Assembly: GCF_036320965.1 (NCBI RefSeq)
Contig: NC_092255.1
Location: 10,627,703 to 10,691,702, forward strand
Source: Panulirus ornatus
Taxonomy: Eukaryota; Arthropoda; Malacostraca; Decapoda; Palinuridae
DNA: 64,000 bases
Direction of reading: 5' to 3'
Shown: in pieces, positions 36,546 to 50,889 of the stretch
Position numbering within the stretch: position 1 is the first letter of the stretch
Layout: the number at the start of each line of letters is the position of its first letter
Notes under the pieces: model-generated
Databases searched by the model: none
What the model was told of the DNA's origin: nothing
Seen by the model: only the letters and a program-made list of their open reading frames with translations
Made by a program: the position numbers and the translations under genes

Positions 36546-36970
36546 ATTTTTTTTTTTGTCCTTCAAATATTTCTTCTTTTTATTAGTTTTCTTTACAAAT
36601 CTCTTTTTAGTCTTCCAAAAAATTCTTTTTAATCTTTCAAGTACGCGTTTATTTAGAGTTCGTGATTTTTTTTTTTTAAGTTTTCCAAACAGCAGTTTAT
36701 TACTCTTCCAAGTAGTTTTTCAAACAGTTCTTTTAACCAAACAGATCTGTTTTAGTTTTCCAAAAAGCTCTTTTTAAGTATCTTCAACAGTATTTTTGTA
36801 ACACTAATTTGTTTTTGTCATTTGAACAGTTTTTTTTATCAGCCTTCTAAATAGTTCTGATCTAGTCTTCTAAACGGATCTTGTTCGTTCTTCTTAATAG
36901 ATTTCTTTAATCTTCCTGGCAGGTCTTTTGTATCTTCCAACAGTTATTTCTTAGTCTCCTAAACAAATGG
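36546..36970 (+). repeat. S block (425 bp), T-rich, built of subrepeats of about 22 bp
   Basis: S has no similarity to A, B or C. It reads as about 19 degenerate copies of a module close to AGTCTTCCAAACAGTTCTTT plus extra T, for example AGTCTTCCAAAAAATTCTTT, AGTTTTCCAAAAAGCTCTTT, GTCATCTGAACAGTTTTTTT and AGTCTTCCAAACGGATCTTT. The last module (AGTCTCCTAAACAAATGG) runs straight into the next A monomer. S first appears at about 9346 and is absent from the edge block. Confidence 0.85.
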
Positions 36971-37317
36971 AAAAAAATTTCGCTTATTGTATCCTACACA
37001 CTGCAAAAAGAGGGGCTTGAACGGGTCTCTCATAGGCTTATTTATGCAAGCCTGCTACCCAAAAATCTGTCCAGTATTCCATCAACACACAACTACCTAC
37101 ACTCTTAAAACCATATATTGATCTAATGAGATATGTATGGTAGTATGCCTATACAAATGAAAAAAAAAATGGGAAAAAGAGGGGCTACCTACCTACCTAC
37201 CTACACTCTTAAAAGCACATACTGATCCATTAAGATATGTATGGTTACTTACATATACAAATGGAAAACAAATTTGCTTAATTTTACCTCCACTCTGCAA
37301 AAAAAGGACTTTTTTAT

Positions 37318-37341
37318 GCAGGCTTTTTTATGCAAGCCTGC
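37318..37341. repeat. Recurring inverted repeat in monomer C (example copy)
   Basis: GCAGGCTT (37318-37325), an 8-base loop, then AAGCCTGC (37334-37341). Monomer A and the edge monomers hold a 6-bp version, AGGCTT with AAGCCT. The C variant GCAGTCTT breaks the stem. Confidence 0.8.
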
Positions 37342-40300
37342 TACCCATTCCAGAAATACAATAATCCAACAACACTCACCTACCTAACACTCTTAAACGC
37401 ACATACCGATCCATTGAGATATATATGGCTTTCAAACAGATTTTTTTTAGTCCTTCAAAAGTTTCTATTTTTTTTATTAGTTTTCTTAACAAATCTCTTT
37501 TTAGTCTTCCAAAAAATTGTTTTTAGTCTCTCAAGTACGTGTTTATTTAGAGTTCCCGAGTTGTTTTTTTAAGTTTTCCAAGCAGCAGTTTATTCATCGC
37601 CCAAGAAGTTTTTCAAACAGTTCTTTTAACCAAACATATCTGTTTTAGTTTTCCAAAAGCTCTTTTTAAGTATCTTCAACAGTATTTTCGTAACACTAAT
37701 TTGTTTTTGTCATCTGAACAGTTTTTTTCAGTCTTTTAAATGGTTCTTATCTAGACTTCGAAACGGATCTTTTTCGTTCTTCTTAATAGATTTCTTTAAT
37801 CTTCCTTGTAGGTCTTTTGTATCTTCCAACAGTTATTTCTTAGTCTCCTAAACAAATGGAAAAAAAAACTTCGCTTATTGCAACCTACACTCTGCAAAAA
37901 GAGGGGCTTGAACGGGTCTCTCCTAGGCTTATTTATGCAAGCCTGCTACCCAATCATCTGTCCAGTATTCCATCAACACGCAACTACCGACACTCTTAAA
38001 AGCATATACTGATCTAATGAGATATATATGGTAGTATGCCTGTACAAATGGAAAAAAGAAAAGGGAAAAAGAGGGGCTACCTACCTACCTACCTACACTC
38101 TTAAAAGCACATACTGATCCATTAAGATATGTATGGCTACATTCATATACAAATAGAAAACAAATTTGCTTAATTTTACCTCCACTCTGCAAAAAAAGGA
38201 CTTTTTTAAGCAGTCTTTTTAATGCAGGCCTGCTACCCATTCCAGAAATCTAGTAATCCAATAACACGCACCTACCTGCAGTCTTAAACGCACATACCGA
38301 TCCATATAGATATATAAGGCTTTCAAACAGATTTATTTTTAATCCTTCAAATGTTTCTTTTTTTTTATTAGTTTTCTTAACAAATCTCTTCTTAGTCTTC
38401 CAAAAAATTCTTTTTAGTCTTTCAAGTACGTGTTTATTTAGAGTACCCGAGTTGTTTTTTTTTAAGTTTTCCAAACAGCAGTTTATTCATCTTCCAAGCA
38501 GTTTTTCAAACAGTTTTTTTTAACCAAACAGATCCGTTTTAGTTTTCCAAAAAGCTCTTTTTAAGTATTTTCAACAGTATTTTCGTAACACCATTTTGCT
38601 TTTGTCATCTGAACAGTTTTTTTTTTCAGTCTTCTAAATAGTTCTTATCTAGTGTTCCAAACGGATCTCTTTCGATCTTCTTAATAGATTTCTTTAATCT
38701 TCCCGGCAGGTCTTTTGGATCTTCCAACAGTTATTTCTTAGTCTCCTAAAAAAATGGAAAAAAAAACTCGCTTATTGTAACCTACACTCTGCAAACAGGG
38801 GCTTGAACGGGTCTCTCCTAGGCTTATCTATGCAAGCCTGCTACCCAATCATCTGTCCAGTTTTCCATCAACACCCAACTACCTACACTCTTAAAAGCAT
38901 ATACTGATCTGATGAGATATGTATGGTAGTATGCCTGTACAAATTGAAAAAGAACTGGCAAAAAGAGGTGCTACCTACCTACCTACCTACACTCTTAAAA
39001 GCACATACTGATCCATTAAGATATGTATGGCTACATACATATACAAATGGAAAGCAAATATGCTTTATTTAACCTCCACTCTGCAAAAAAAAGGACTTTT
39101 TTATGCAGTCTTTTTAATGCAAGCCTGCTACCCATTCCAGAAATCTAGTAATCCAACAACACGCACCTACCTGCAGTCTTAAACGCAAATACCGATCCAT
39201 TGAGATATATATGGCTTTCAAACAGATTTATTTTTAGTCCTTCAAATGTTTCTTTTTTTTTTTAGTTTTCCTAACAGATCTCTTTTTAGTCTTCAAAAAA
39301 TTCTTTTTAGAGTTTATTTAGAGTTCCCGAGTTGTTCTTTTTAAGTTTTCCAAACAGCAGTTTATTCATCTTCCAAGCAGTTTTTCAAACAAATCTTTTA
39401 GCCAAACAGATCTGTTTTAGTTTTCCAAAAAGCTCATTTTAAGTATTTATGCAGTATTTTCGTAACACTAATTTGTTTTTGTCATCTGAACAGTGTTTTT
39501 TTTTTCAGTCTTCTAAATAGTTCTTATCTAGTCTTCCAAACGGATCTTTTTCGTTCTTCTTAATAGATTTCTTTAATCATCCTGGCAGGTCTTTTGTATC
39601 TTCCAACAGTTATTTCTTAGTCTCCTAAACAAATGGAAAAAAACTCGCTTATTGTAACCTACGATCTGCAAAAAGACGGGCTTGAACGGGTCTCTCCTAG
39701 GCTTATTTATGCAATCCTGCTACCCAAATATATGCCCAGTGTTCCATCAACACTCAACTACCTACTCTCTTAAAAGCATATACTGATCTTATGAGATATA
39801 TATGGTAGTATGCCTGTACAAATGGAAAAAAAAAAAATGGCAAAAAGAGGGGCTACCTACCTACCTACATACACTCTTAAAAGCACATACTGAACCATTA
39901 AGATATGTATGGTTACATACATATACAAATGGAAATGAAATTTGCTTAATTCTACCTCGACTCCGCAAAAAAAAGGACTTTTTTATGCAGTCATTTTTAT
40001 GCAAGCCTGCTACCCTTTCCAGAAATCCAGAAATCCAAAAACACGCATATATCTACACTCTTAAACGCACATACTGATCCATTGATATATATATATGGCT
40101 TTCAAACAGATTTTTTTTTTAGTTCCTCAAGTGTTTCTTTTTTTATTAGTTTTCTTAACAAATCTCTTTTTAGTCTTCCAAAAAATTCTTTTTAGTCTTT
40201 CAAGTACGTGTTTACTTAGAATTCCCGAGTTGTTTTTTTAAGTTTTCCAAACAGCAGTTTATTCATCTCCCAAGCAGTTTTGCAAACAGTTCTTTTAATC

Positions 40301-43300
40301 AAACAGATCTGTTTTAGTTTTCCAAAGAGCTCTTTTTAAGTATCTTCAGCAGCACTTTCGTAACACTAATTTGTTTTTGTCATCTGAACAATTTTTTTTT
40401 TTTCAGTCTTCTAAATAGTTCTCATCTATTCTTCCAAACGGATCTTCTCCGTTTTTCTTAATAGATTTCTTTAATCTTCCTGGCAGGTCTTTTGTATCTT
40501 CCAACAGTTATTTCTTAGTCTTCTAAACAAATGAAAAAAAAACTCGCTTATTGTAACCTACACTCTGCAAAAAGATGGGCTTGAACGGGTCTCTCCTAGG
40601 CTTATTTATGGAAGCCTGCTACCCAAATATCTGCCCAGTGTTCCATCAACCCGCAACTACCTACACTCTTAAAAGCATATACTGATATAATGAGATATAT
40701 ATGGTAGTATGCCCGTACAAATGGAAAAAAAAAATGGCAAAAAGAGGGGTACCTACCTACCTACCTACACTCTTAAAAGTACATACTGATCCATTAAGAT
40801 ATGTATGGTTACTTACATATACAAATGGAAAACAAATTTGCTTAATTCTACCTCCACTCCGCAAAAAAAAACTTTTTTATGCAGTCTTTTTAATGCAAGC
40901 CTGTTAAACATTCCAGAAATCGAGTAATCCAACAACACGCACCTACCTGCACTCTTAAACGCACATACCGATCCATTGAGATATATATGGCTTTCAAACA
41001 TATTTATTTTTAGTCCTTCAAATGTTTCTTTTTTTTTTATTAGTTTTCTTAACAAATCTCTTTTTAATCTTCCAAAAAATTCTTTTTCGTCTTTCAAGTA
41101 CGTGTTTATTTAGAGTTCCCGATTTTTTTTTTTTTAAGTTTTCCAAACAGCAGTTTATTCATCTTCCAAGCAGTTTTTCACACAGTTCTTTTAACCAAAC
41201 AACTGTGTTTTAATATTCCAAAAGGCTCTTCTTAATTATTTTCAACATTATTTTCGTAACACTAACTTGTTTTTGTCATCTGAACACTTTTTTTTTCAGT
41301 CTTCTAAACAGTTCATATCTAGTCTTCCAAACGGATCTTTTTCGATCTTCTTAACAGATTTCTTTAATCTTCCTGGCAGGACTTTTGTATCTTCCAACAG
41401 TTATTTCTTAGTCTCCTAAACAAATGGAAAAAGAATTCGCTTATTGTAATCCACACTCTGCAAACAGGGGCTTGAACGGGTCTCTCCTAGGCTTATTAAT
41501 TCAAGCCTGGTACCCAAACATCTGTCCAGTATTCCATCAACACGCAACTACCTACACTCTTAAAAGCATATACTGATCTAATGAGATATGTATGGTAGTA
41601 TACCTGTACAAATGGAAGAAAAAAATGGCAAAAAGCGGGGCTACCTACCTACTTACCTACACTCTTAAAAGCACATACTAATCCGTTAAGATATGTAAGG
41701 TTACCTCCATATACAAATGGAAAACAAATTTGCTTAACTTTACGTCCACTCTGCAAAAAAAGAACATTTTTATGCAGGCCTTTTTATGCAATCCTGCTAA
41801 CTATTCCAGAAATCCTGTTACCCAACTACACGCACCTACCTACACTCTTAAATGCACCTACCGATCTATTGAAATATATATGGCCTTCAAACAGATTTTT
41901 TTTAAATCCTTCAAATGTTGCTCTTTTTTTTTCATTAGTATTCTTAACAAATCTCTTTTTAGTCTTCCAAAAAATTCTTTTTAGTCTTTTAAGTACGTGT
42001 TCATTTAGAGTTCCCGAGTTGTTTTATTTTAAGTTTTCCAAACAGCAGTTTATTCATCTTCCAAGCACTTTTTCAAAGAGTTCTTTTAACCAAACAGATA
42101 TATTTTAGTTTTCCAAAAAGCTCTTTTTAAGTATCTTCACCAGTATTTTCGTAACACTAATTTGTTTTTGTCATCTGAACAGTTTTTTTTTTTTTGTCAG
42201 TATTCTATATAGTTCTTATCTAGTCTTTCAAACGTATTTTTTTCGTTCTTCTTAATATATTTCTATAATCTTCCTGGCATGTCTTTTGTATCTTCCAACA
42301 GTTATTTCTTAGTCTCCTAAACAAATGGAAAAATAAAATCGCTTATTGTAACATACACTCTGCAAAAAGAGGGACTTGAACTGGTCTCTCGTAGGCTTAT
42401 TTATACAAGCCTGCTACCCAAACATCTGTCCAGTCATCAACACGCAACTACCTACACTCTTAAAAGCATATACTGATCTAATGAGATATGTATGGTAGTA
42501 TGCCTATACAAATGGAAAAAGAAATGGCAAAAAGAGGGGCTACCTACCTACACTCTTAAAAGCACATGCTGATTGATTAAGATATGTATGGTTACATACA
42601 TATACAAATGGAAAACAAACTGGTTAATTTTTCCTCCAGTCTGCAAAAAAAGGACTTTTATATGCAGCCTTTTTGCTACCTATTCCAGAAATACAGTAAT
42701 CCAACGACACGCACCTACCAACACTCTTAAACGCACATACAGATCCATTGAGATATATATGGCTTTCAAACAGATTTTTTTTTAGTCCTTCAAATGTTTC
42801 TTTTTTTTTTTATTAGTTTTCTTAACAAATCTCTTTTTAGTCTTCCAAAAAATTCTTTTAGTCTTTCAAGTACGTGTTTATTTAGAGTTCCCGAGTTGTT
42901 TTTTTAAGTTTTCCAAACAGCAGTTTATTCATCTCCCAAGCAGTTTTTGAAACAGTTCTTTTAACCAAACAGATCTGTTTTAGTTTTCCAAAAAGCTCTT
43001 TTTAAGTATCTTCAACAGTATTTTCGTAACACTAATTTGTTTTTGTCATCTGAGCAGTTTTTTTTTCAGTCTTCTAAATCGTTCTTATCTAGTCTTCCAA
43101 ACGGATCTTTTTCGTTCTTCTTAATAGATTTCTTTAATCTTCCTGGCAGGTCTTTTGTATCTTCGAACATTCATTTCTTAGTCTCCTAAACAAATGGAAA
43201 AAAAGATCGCTTATTGTAACATACACTCTGCAAAAATAGGGGCTTGAACGGGTCTCTCCTAGGCTTATTTATGGAAGCCTGCTACCCAAACATCTGTCCA

Positions 43301-46300
43301 GTATTCCATCAACACGCAACTACCTACACTCTTAAAAGCATATACTGATCTAATAAGATATGTATGGTAGTATGCCTGTACAAATGGAAAAAAAAAATGG
43401 CAAAAAGAGTGGCTACCTACGTACCTACCTACACTCTTAAAAGCACATACTGATGGACTCAGATATGTATGGTTACATACATATACAAATGGAAAGCAAA
43501 TTTGCTTAATTTTACCTCCAATCTACAAAAAAAAGGATTTTTTCATGCAGGCTTTTTGCTACCCATTCCAGAAATACAGTAATCCAACAAAACGCACCTA
43601 CCTACACTCTTAAACGCACATACCGATCCATTAAGATATATATGGCTCTCTAACAGATTTTTTTTAGTCCTTCAAATGTTTCTTTTTATTATTAGTTTTC
43701 TTAACAAATCTCTTTTTAATCGTCCAAAAATTTCTTTTTAGTCTTTCAAGTACGTGTTTATTTAGAGCTCCCGAGTTGTTTTTTTAAGTTTTCCAAACAG
43801 TAGTTTATTCATCTCCCAAGGAGTTTTTCAAACAGGTCTTTTAACCAAACAGATCTGTTTTAGTTTTCCAAAAAGCTCTTTTTAAGTATCTTCAACAGTA
43901 TTTTCGTAACACTAATTTGCTTTTGCCATCTGAACAGTTTTTTTTTCAGTCTACTAAATAGTTCTTATCTAGTCTTCCAAACGGATCTTTTTCGTTCTTC
44001 TTAATAGATTTCTTTAATCTTCCTGTAAGGTCTTTTGTATCTTCCAACAGTTATTTCTTGGTTTCCTAAAGAAATGGAAAAAAGAATTCGCTTATTGTAA
44101 GCTACACTCTGCAAAAAGAGGGGCTTGAACGGGTCTCTCCTAGGCTTATTTATGCAAGCCTGCTACCCAAACATCTTTCCAGTATTCCATCAACACGCAA
44201 CTACCTACACTCTTAAAAGCATATACTGATCTAATGAGATATGTATGGTAGTATGCCTGTACAAAGGGAAAAAAGAAATGGCAGAGGGGCTACCTACCTA
44301 CCTACCTACACTCTTAAAAGCACATACTGATTGATTAAGATATATATGGTTACATCCATATACAAATGGAAAACAAATTTGCTTAATTTTACCTCCACTC
44401 TGCAAAAAAAAGGACTTATTTTTTGCAGGCTTTTTTATGCAATCCTGCTACCCATTCCAGAAATCCAGTAATCCAACATCACGCACCTACCTACACTCTT
44501 AAACGCACATAGCGATCCATTGGCTTTCAAAGAGATTTTTTTTTAGCCATTCAAATGTTAGTTTTTGTATTAGTTTTCTTAGCAAATCACTTTTTAGTCT
44601 ACCAAAAAATTCTTTTTAGTCTCTCAATTACGTGTTTATTTAGAGTTGACGAGTTGTTTTTTTTTAAGTTTTCCAAACAGCAGTTTATTCATCTTTCAAG
44701 CAGTTTTTCAAACATTTCTTTTAACCAAACAGGTCTGTTTTAGTTTTCCAAAAAGCTCTTTTTAAGTATCTTCAACAGTATTTTCGTAACACTAATTTGT
44801 TTTTGTCATCTGAACAGTTTTTTTTTCAGTCTTCTAAATAGTTGTTATCTACTCTTCCAAACTGATTTTTTTCGTTCTTCTTAATAGATTTCTTTAATCT
44901 TCCTGGCAGGTCTTTTGTATCTTCCAACAGTTATTTCTTAGTCTCCTAAACAAATGGAAAAAAAAAAAATCGCTTATTGTAGCCTACACTCTGCAAAAAG
45001 AGGTGCTTGAACGGGTCTCTCCTAGGCTTATTTATCCAAGCCTGCTACCCAAACATCTGTCCAGTATTCCATCAACACGCAACTACCTACACTCTGAAAA
45101 GCATATACTGATCTAATGAGATATGTATTGTAGTATGCCTGTGGAAATGGAAAGAAAAGTGGCAAAAAGATTTGCTACCTACCTACCTGCCAACACTCTT
45201 AAAAGCACATACTGATCCATTAAGATATGTATGGTTACATATATATACAAATGGAAAAAAATTTGCTTAATTTTACCTCCTCTCTGCAAAAAAAGGACTT
45301 TTTTATGCAGGCTTTTTTATGCAAGCCTGCTACTCATTCCAGAAATCCAGTAATCCAGCAACACGCACCTACCTACACTCTTAAACGCATATGCCGATCC
45401 ATTGAGATATATATTGTTTTCAAACAGATTTTTTTTTAGTCCTTCAAATGTTTCTTTTTTTATTAGTTTTCTTAACACATCTCTTTTTAGTCTTCCAAAA
45501 AATATTTTTTTAATCTTTCAATTACGAGTTTATTTAGAGTTCCCGAGTTGTTTTTTTTAAGTTTTCCAAACAGCAGTTTATTCGTCTTCCAAGCAGTTTT
45601 TTGAACAGTTCTTTTAACCAAACAGCTCTGTTTTAGTTTTCCAAAAAGCTCTTTTTAAGTATTTTCCACAGTATTTTCGTAACACTAATTTGTTTTTGTC
45701 ATATGAACAGTTTTTTTTTTTCAGTCTTCTAAATAGTTCTTATCCAGTCTTCCAAACGGATCTTTTTCGTTTTTCTTAATAGATTTCTTTAATCTTCCTG
45801 GCAGGTCTTTTGTATCTTCCAACAGTTTTTTCTTAGTCTCGTAAACAAATGGAAAAAAAAATTCGCTTATTGTAACCTACACTCTGCTAAAAGAGGGGCT
45901 TGAACGCGTCTCTCCTAGGCTTATTTATGCAAGCCTGCTACCCAAACATCTGTCCAGTATTCCATCAACACGCAACTATCGACACTCTTTAAAGCATATA
46001 CTGATCTAATGAGATATGTATGGTAGTATGCCTGTACAAATGGAAAAAAAAATGGCAAAAAGAGGTGCTACCTACCTATCTACCTACACTCTTAAAAGCA
46101 CATACTGATGGATTCAGATATGTATGGTTATATACATATACCAATGGAAGACAAATTTGCTTAATTTTACCTCCCATCTGCAAAAGAAAGGAATTTCTTG
46201 TGCAGTCTTTTTGCTACCCATTCCAGATATACAGTAATTCAAGAAGACGCACCTACCTACACTCTTAAACGCACATACCGATCCCTTGAGATATATATGG

Positions 46301-49300
46301 CATTCAAACAGATTTTTTTTTTGTCCTTCAAATGTTTCTTTTTTCTTTATTAGTTTTCTTAACAAATATCTTTTTAATCGTCAAAAAAATTCTTTTTAGT
46401 CTTTCAAGTACGTAATTATTTAGAGTTCCCGAGTTGTTTTTTTAAGTTTTCCAAACAGCAGTTTTTCATCTCCCAAGCAGTTTTTGAAACAGTTCTTTTA
46501 ACCAAGCAGATCTGTTTCAGTTTTCCAAAACGTTCTTTTTAAGTATCTTCAACAGTATTTTCGTAACACTAATTTGTTTTTGTCATCTGAACAGTATTTT
46601 TTTTTCAGTCTTCTAAATAGTTGTTATCTAGTCTTCCAAACGGATCTTTTTCGTTCTTCTTAATAGATTTCTTTAATCTCCCTGGCAGGTATTTTGTATC
46701 TTCCAACAGTTATTTCTCAGTCTCCTAAACACATGGAAAAAAAAAATCGCTTATTGTAACCTACACTCTGCAAAAAGAGGGGCTTGAAGGGGTCTCTCCT
46801 AGGCTTATTTATGCAAGCCTGCTACCCAAACATCTGTGCAGTATTCCATCAACACGCAACTACCTATACTCTTAAAAGCATATACTGATCTAATGAGATA
46901 TTTATGGTAGTATGCCTGTACAAATGGAAAAAAAATCGCAAAAAGAGGGGCTACCTACCTACCTGGCAACACTCTTAAAAGCACATACTGATCCATTAAG
47001 ATATGTATGGTTACATACATATACAAATGGAAAACAAATTTGCTTAATTTTACCTCTACTCTGGAAAAAAAGGACTTTTTATGCAGGCATTTTTATGCAA
47101 GCCTGGTACTCATTCCAGAAATCCAGTAATCCAGTAACATGCACCTACCTACACTCTTAAACGCACATACCGATCCATTGAGATATATATGGTTTTCAAA
47201 CAGATTTTCTTTAGTCCTTCAAATGTTTTTTTTTATTAGTTTTCTTAACAAATCTCTTTTTAGTCTTTCAAAAAATTTAATTTACTCTTTCAAGTACGAG
47301 TTTATTTAGAGTTCTAGAGCTGTTTTTTTTTGAGTTTTCCAAACAGCAGTTTATTCCTCTTCCAAGCAGTTTTTCAAACACCTCTTTTAACCAGACAGCT
47401 CTCTTTTAGTTTTCAAAAAATCTGTTTTTATGTATTTTCAACACTATTTTCGTAACACTAATTTGTCTTTGTCATCTGAACAGTTTTGTTTTTTTCAGTG
47501 TTCTAAATAGTTCTTATCCAGTCTTCCAGACGGATCTTTTTCGTTCTTCTTAATAGATTTATTTAATCTTCCTGGCAGGTCTTTTGTATCTTCCAACAGT
47601 TATTTCTTAGTGTCTTAAACAAATGGAAAAAAACTTTCGCTTATTGTAACCTACACTCTGCAAAAAGAAGGGCTTGAACGGGTCTCTCCTAGGCTTATTT
47701 ATGCAAGCATGCTACCCACACATCTATGCAGTATTCCATCAACACGCAACTACCTACACTCTTAAAAGCATATACTGATCTAATGAGATATGTATGGTAG
47801 TATGCCTGTATAAATGGAAAAAAAAAAGGTAAAAAGAGGGGCTACCTACCTACCTACCTACACTCTTAAAAGCACATATTGATCCATTAGAATATGTATG
47901 GTTTCATACATATACAAATGGAAAACAAATTTGCTTAATTTTACCTCCACTCTGCAAAAAAAGACATTTTTATGCAGTCTTTTTAATGCAAGCCTGCTAC
48001 CCATTCCAGGAATCCAGTAATCCAACAACACGAACCTACCTGCAATCTTAAACGCACATACCGATCCATTGAGATATATATGGCTTTCAAAGAGATTTAT
48101 TTCTAGTCCTTGAAATGTTTCTTTTTTTCATTAGTTTTCTTAACAAACCTCTTTTTAGTCTTCCAAAAAATTCTTTTTAGTCTTTCAAGTACGTGTTTAT
48201 CTAGAGAACCCGAGTTGTTTTTTTAAAGTTTTCCAAACAGCAGTTTATTCATCTTCCAAGCAGTTTTTCACAGTTCTTTTAACCAAACATCTGTTTTAGT
48301 TTTCCAAAAAGCTCTCTTTAAGTATTTTCAACAGTATTTTCGTCACACTAATTTGTTTTTGTCATCTGGAAAGTATTTTTTCAGTCTTCTAAATAGTTCA
48401 TATCTAGTCTTCCAAACGGTTCTTTTCAGATCTTCTTAATAGATTTCTTTAATTTTCTTGGCAGGTCTTTTGTGTCTTCCAACAGTTATTTCTTATTCTC
48501 CTAAACAAATGGAAAAAAAAACTCGCTTATTGTAACCTACACTGTATAAACAGTGGCTTGACCGGGTCTCTCCTATGCTTATTTATGCAATCCTGCTACC
48601 CAAACATCTGTCCAGTAATCCCTCAACACGAAACTACATACACTCTTAAAAGCATATCCTGATCTAATGAGATATGTATGGTAGTATGCCTGTACAAATG
48701 GAAAAAAAAAAAATTGCAAAAAGAGGGGCTACCTACTTACCTACCTACACTCTTAAAAGCACATACTGATCCATTAAGATATGTATGGTTACATCCATAT
48801 ACTAATGGAAAACAAGTTTGCTTAATTTTACCTCCACTCTGCAAAAAAAAGGACTTTTTTATGCAGGCTTTTTTATGCAATCCTGTTACCTATTTCAGAA
48901 ATCCAGTAATCCAACAACACGCACCTACCTACACTCTTAAACGCACGTACCGATCCATTGAAATATATATGGCTTTCAAACAGATTTTTTTTTAGTTCTT
49001 CAAATGTTTCTTTTTTTTATTAGTTTTCTTAACAAATTTCTTTTTATTCTTCCACAAAATTCTTTTTATTCTTTCAAGTAAATGTTTATTTAGAGTTCCC
49101 AAGTTGTTTTTTTTAAGTTTTCCAAACAGCAGTTTACTCAAAATCTTCTAAGAATTTTTTAAAACAGTTCTTTTAACCAAACAGATCTGTTTTAGTTTTC
49201 CAAAAAGCTCTTTTTAAGTACCTTCAACAGTATTTTCGTAACACTAATTTGTTTTTGTCATCTGAACAGTTTTTTTTTTTCAATATTCAAAATAATTCTT

Positions 49301-50889
49301 ATCTAGTCTTCCAAATGGATCTTTTTCGTTCTTCTTAATAGATTTCTTTAATCTTCCTGGCAGGTGTTTTGTATCTTCCAACAGTTATTTCTTAGTCTCC
49401 TGAAGAAATGGAAAAAAAAAACTCGCTTATTGTAACCTACACTCTGCAATAAGAGGGGCTTGAACATGTCTTTCCTAGGCTTATTTATGCAAGCCTGCTA
49501 CACAAACATCTGTCCAGTATTCCATCAACACGCAACTACCTACACTCTTAAAAGCATATACTGAACTAATGAGATATGTATTCTAGTATGCCTATACAAA
49601 TGGAAAAAGAAATGGCAAAAAGAGGGGCTACCTTCCTACCTACCTACACTCGTAAAAGCACATACTTATCCATTAAGATATGTATGGGTACATAGATATA
49701 CAAATGGAAAACAAATTTGCTTAATTTTTCCTCCAGTCTGCAAAAAAAGGACTTTTTTATTCTGCCTTTTTGCTACATATTCCAGAAGTACAGTAATACA
49801 AAAACACGCATCTACCTATACTCTTAAACGCACATACCGATCGATTTAGATATATATGGCTTTCAAACACATTTTCATTTAGTCCTTCAAATGTTTCTTT
49901 TTTTTTATTAGTTTTCTTAACAAATCTCTTTTTAGTCTTCCAAAAAATTCTTTTTAGTCTTTCAAGCACGTGTTTATTTAGAGTTCCCGAGTTGTTTTTT
50001 TTAAAGTTTTCCAAACAGTAGTTTATTCATCTCCCAAGCAGTTTTTCAAACAGTTCTTTTAACCAAACAGATCTTTTTTAGTTTTCCAAAAAGTTCTTTT
50101 TAAGTATCTTCAACAGTATTTTCGTAACACTAATTTGTTTTTGTCATCTGAACATTTTTTTTTTTTTTCAGTCTTCTAAATAGTTCATATCTAGTCTTCC
50201 AAACGGATCTTTTTCGTTCTTCTTAATAGATTTCTTTAATCTTCCTGGCAAAGTTTTTGTATCTTCCAACAGTTATTTCTTAGTTTCCTAAACAAATGGA
50301 AAAAACACTCGCTTATTGTAACATACACTCTGCAAAAAGAGGGGCTTTAACGGGTCTCTCCTATGCTTGTTTATGGAAGCCTGCTACCCAAACATCTGTC
50401 CAGTATTCCATCAACACACAACTACCTACACTCTTAAAAGCATATACTGATCTAATGAGATATGTATGGTAGTATGCCTGTACAAATGGAAAAAAAAAAA
50501 TGGCAAAAAGAGGGGCTACCTACCTACCTACCTACACTCTTAAAAGCACATACTGATCCATTAAGATATGTATGGTTACATACATATAGAATTTGAAAAA
50601 AATTTCCTTAATTTTATCTCCACTCTGCAATAAAGGACCTTTTTATGCAGTCCTTTTAATGCAAGCATGCTACCCATTACAGAAATCCAGTAATCAAACA
50701 ACACGCACCTACCTGCACTCTTAAACGCACATATCGTTCCATTGAGATATATATGGCTTTCAAATAGTTTTATTTTTAGTCCTTCAAATGTTTTTTTTTT
50801 TATTAGTTTTCTTAACAAATCTCTCTGGTCTTCCAAAAAATTCTTGTTAGTCTTTCAAGTACGTGTTTTTTTTTTAGAGTTCCCGTGTT

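Larger units (their letters stand above)
36080..36970 (+). repeat. Example higher-order unit (891 bp)
   Basis: A typical unit used to define the parts: A 36080-36269, B 36270-36373, C 36374-36545 and S 36546-36970. Every part ends at or close to an AAATGG-type motif except C, whose tail is replaced by GGCTTTCAAAC where S begins. Confidence 0.9.
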
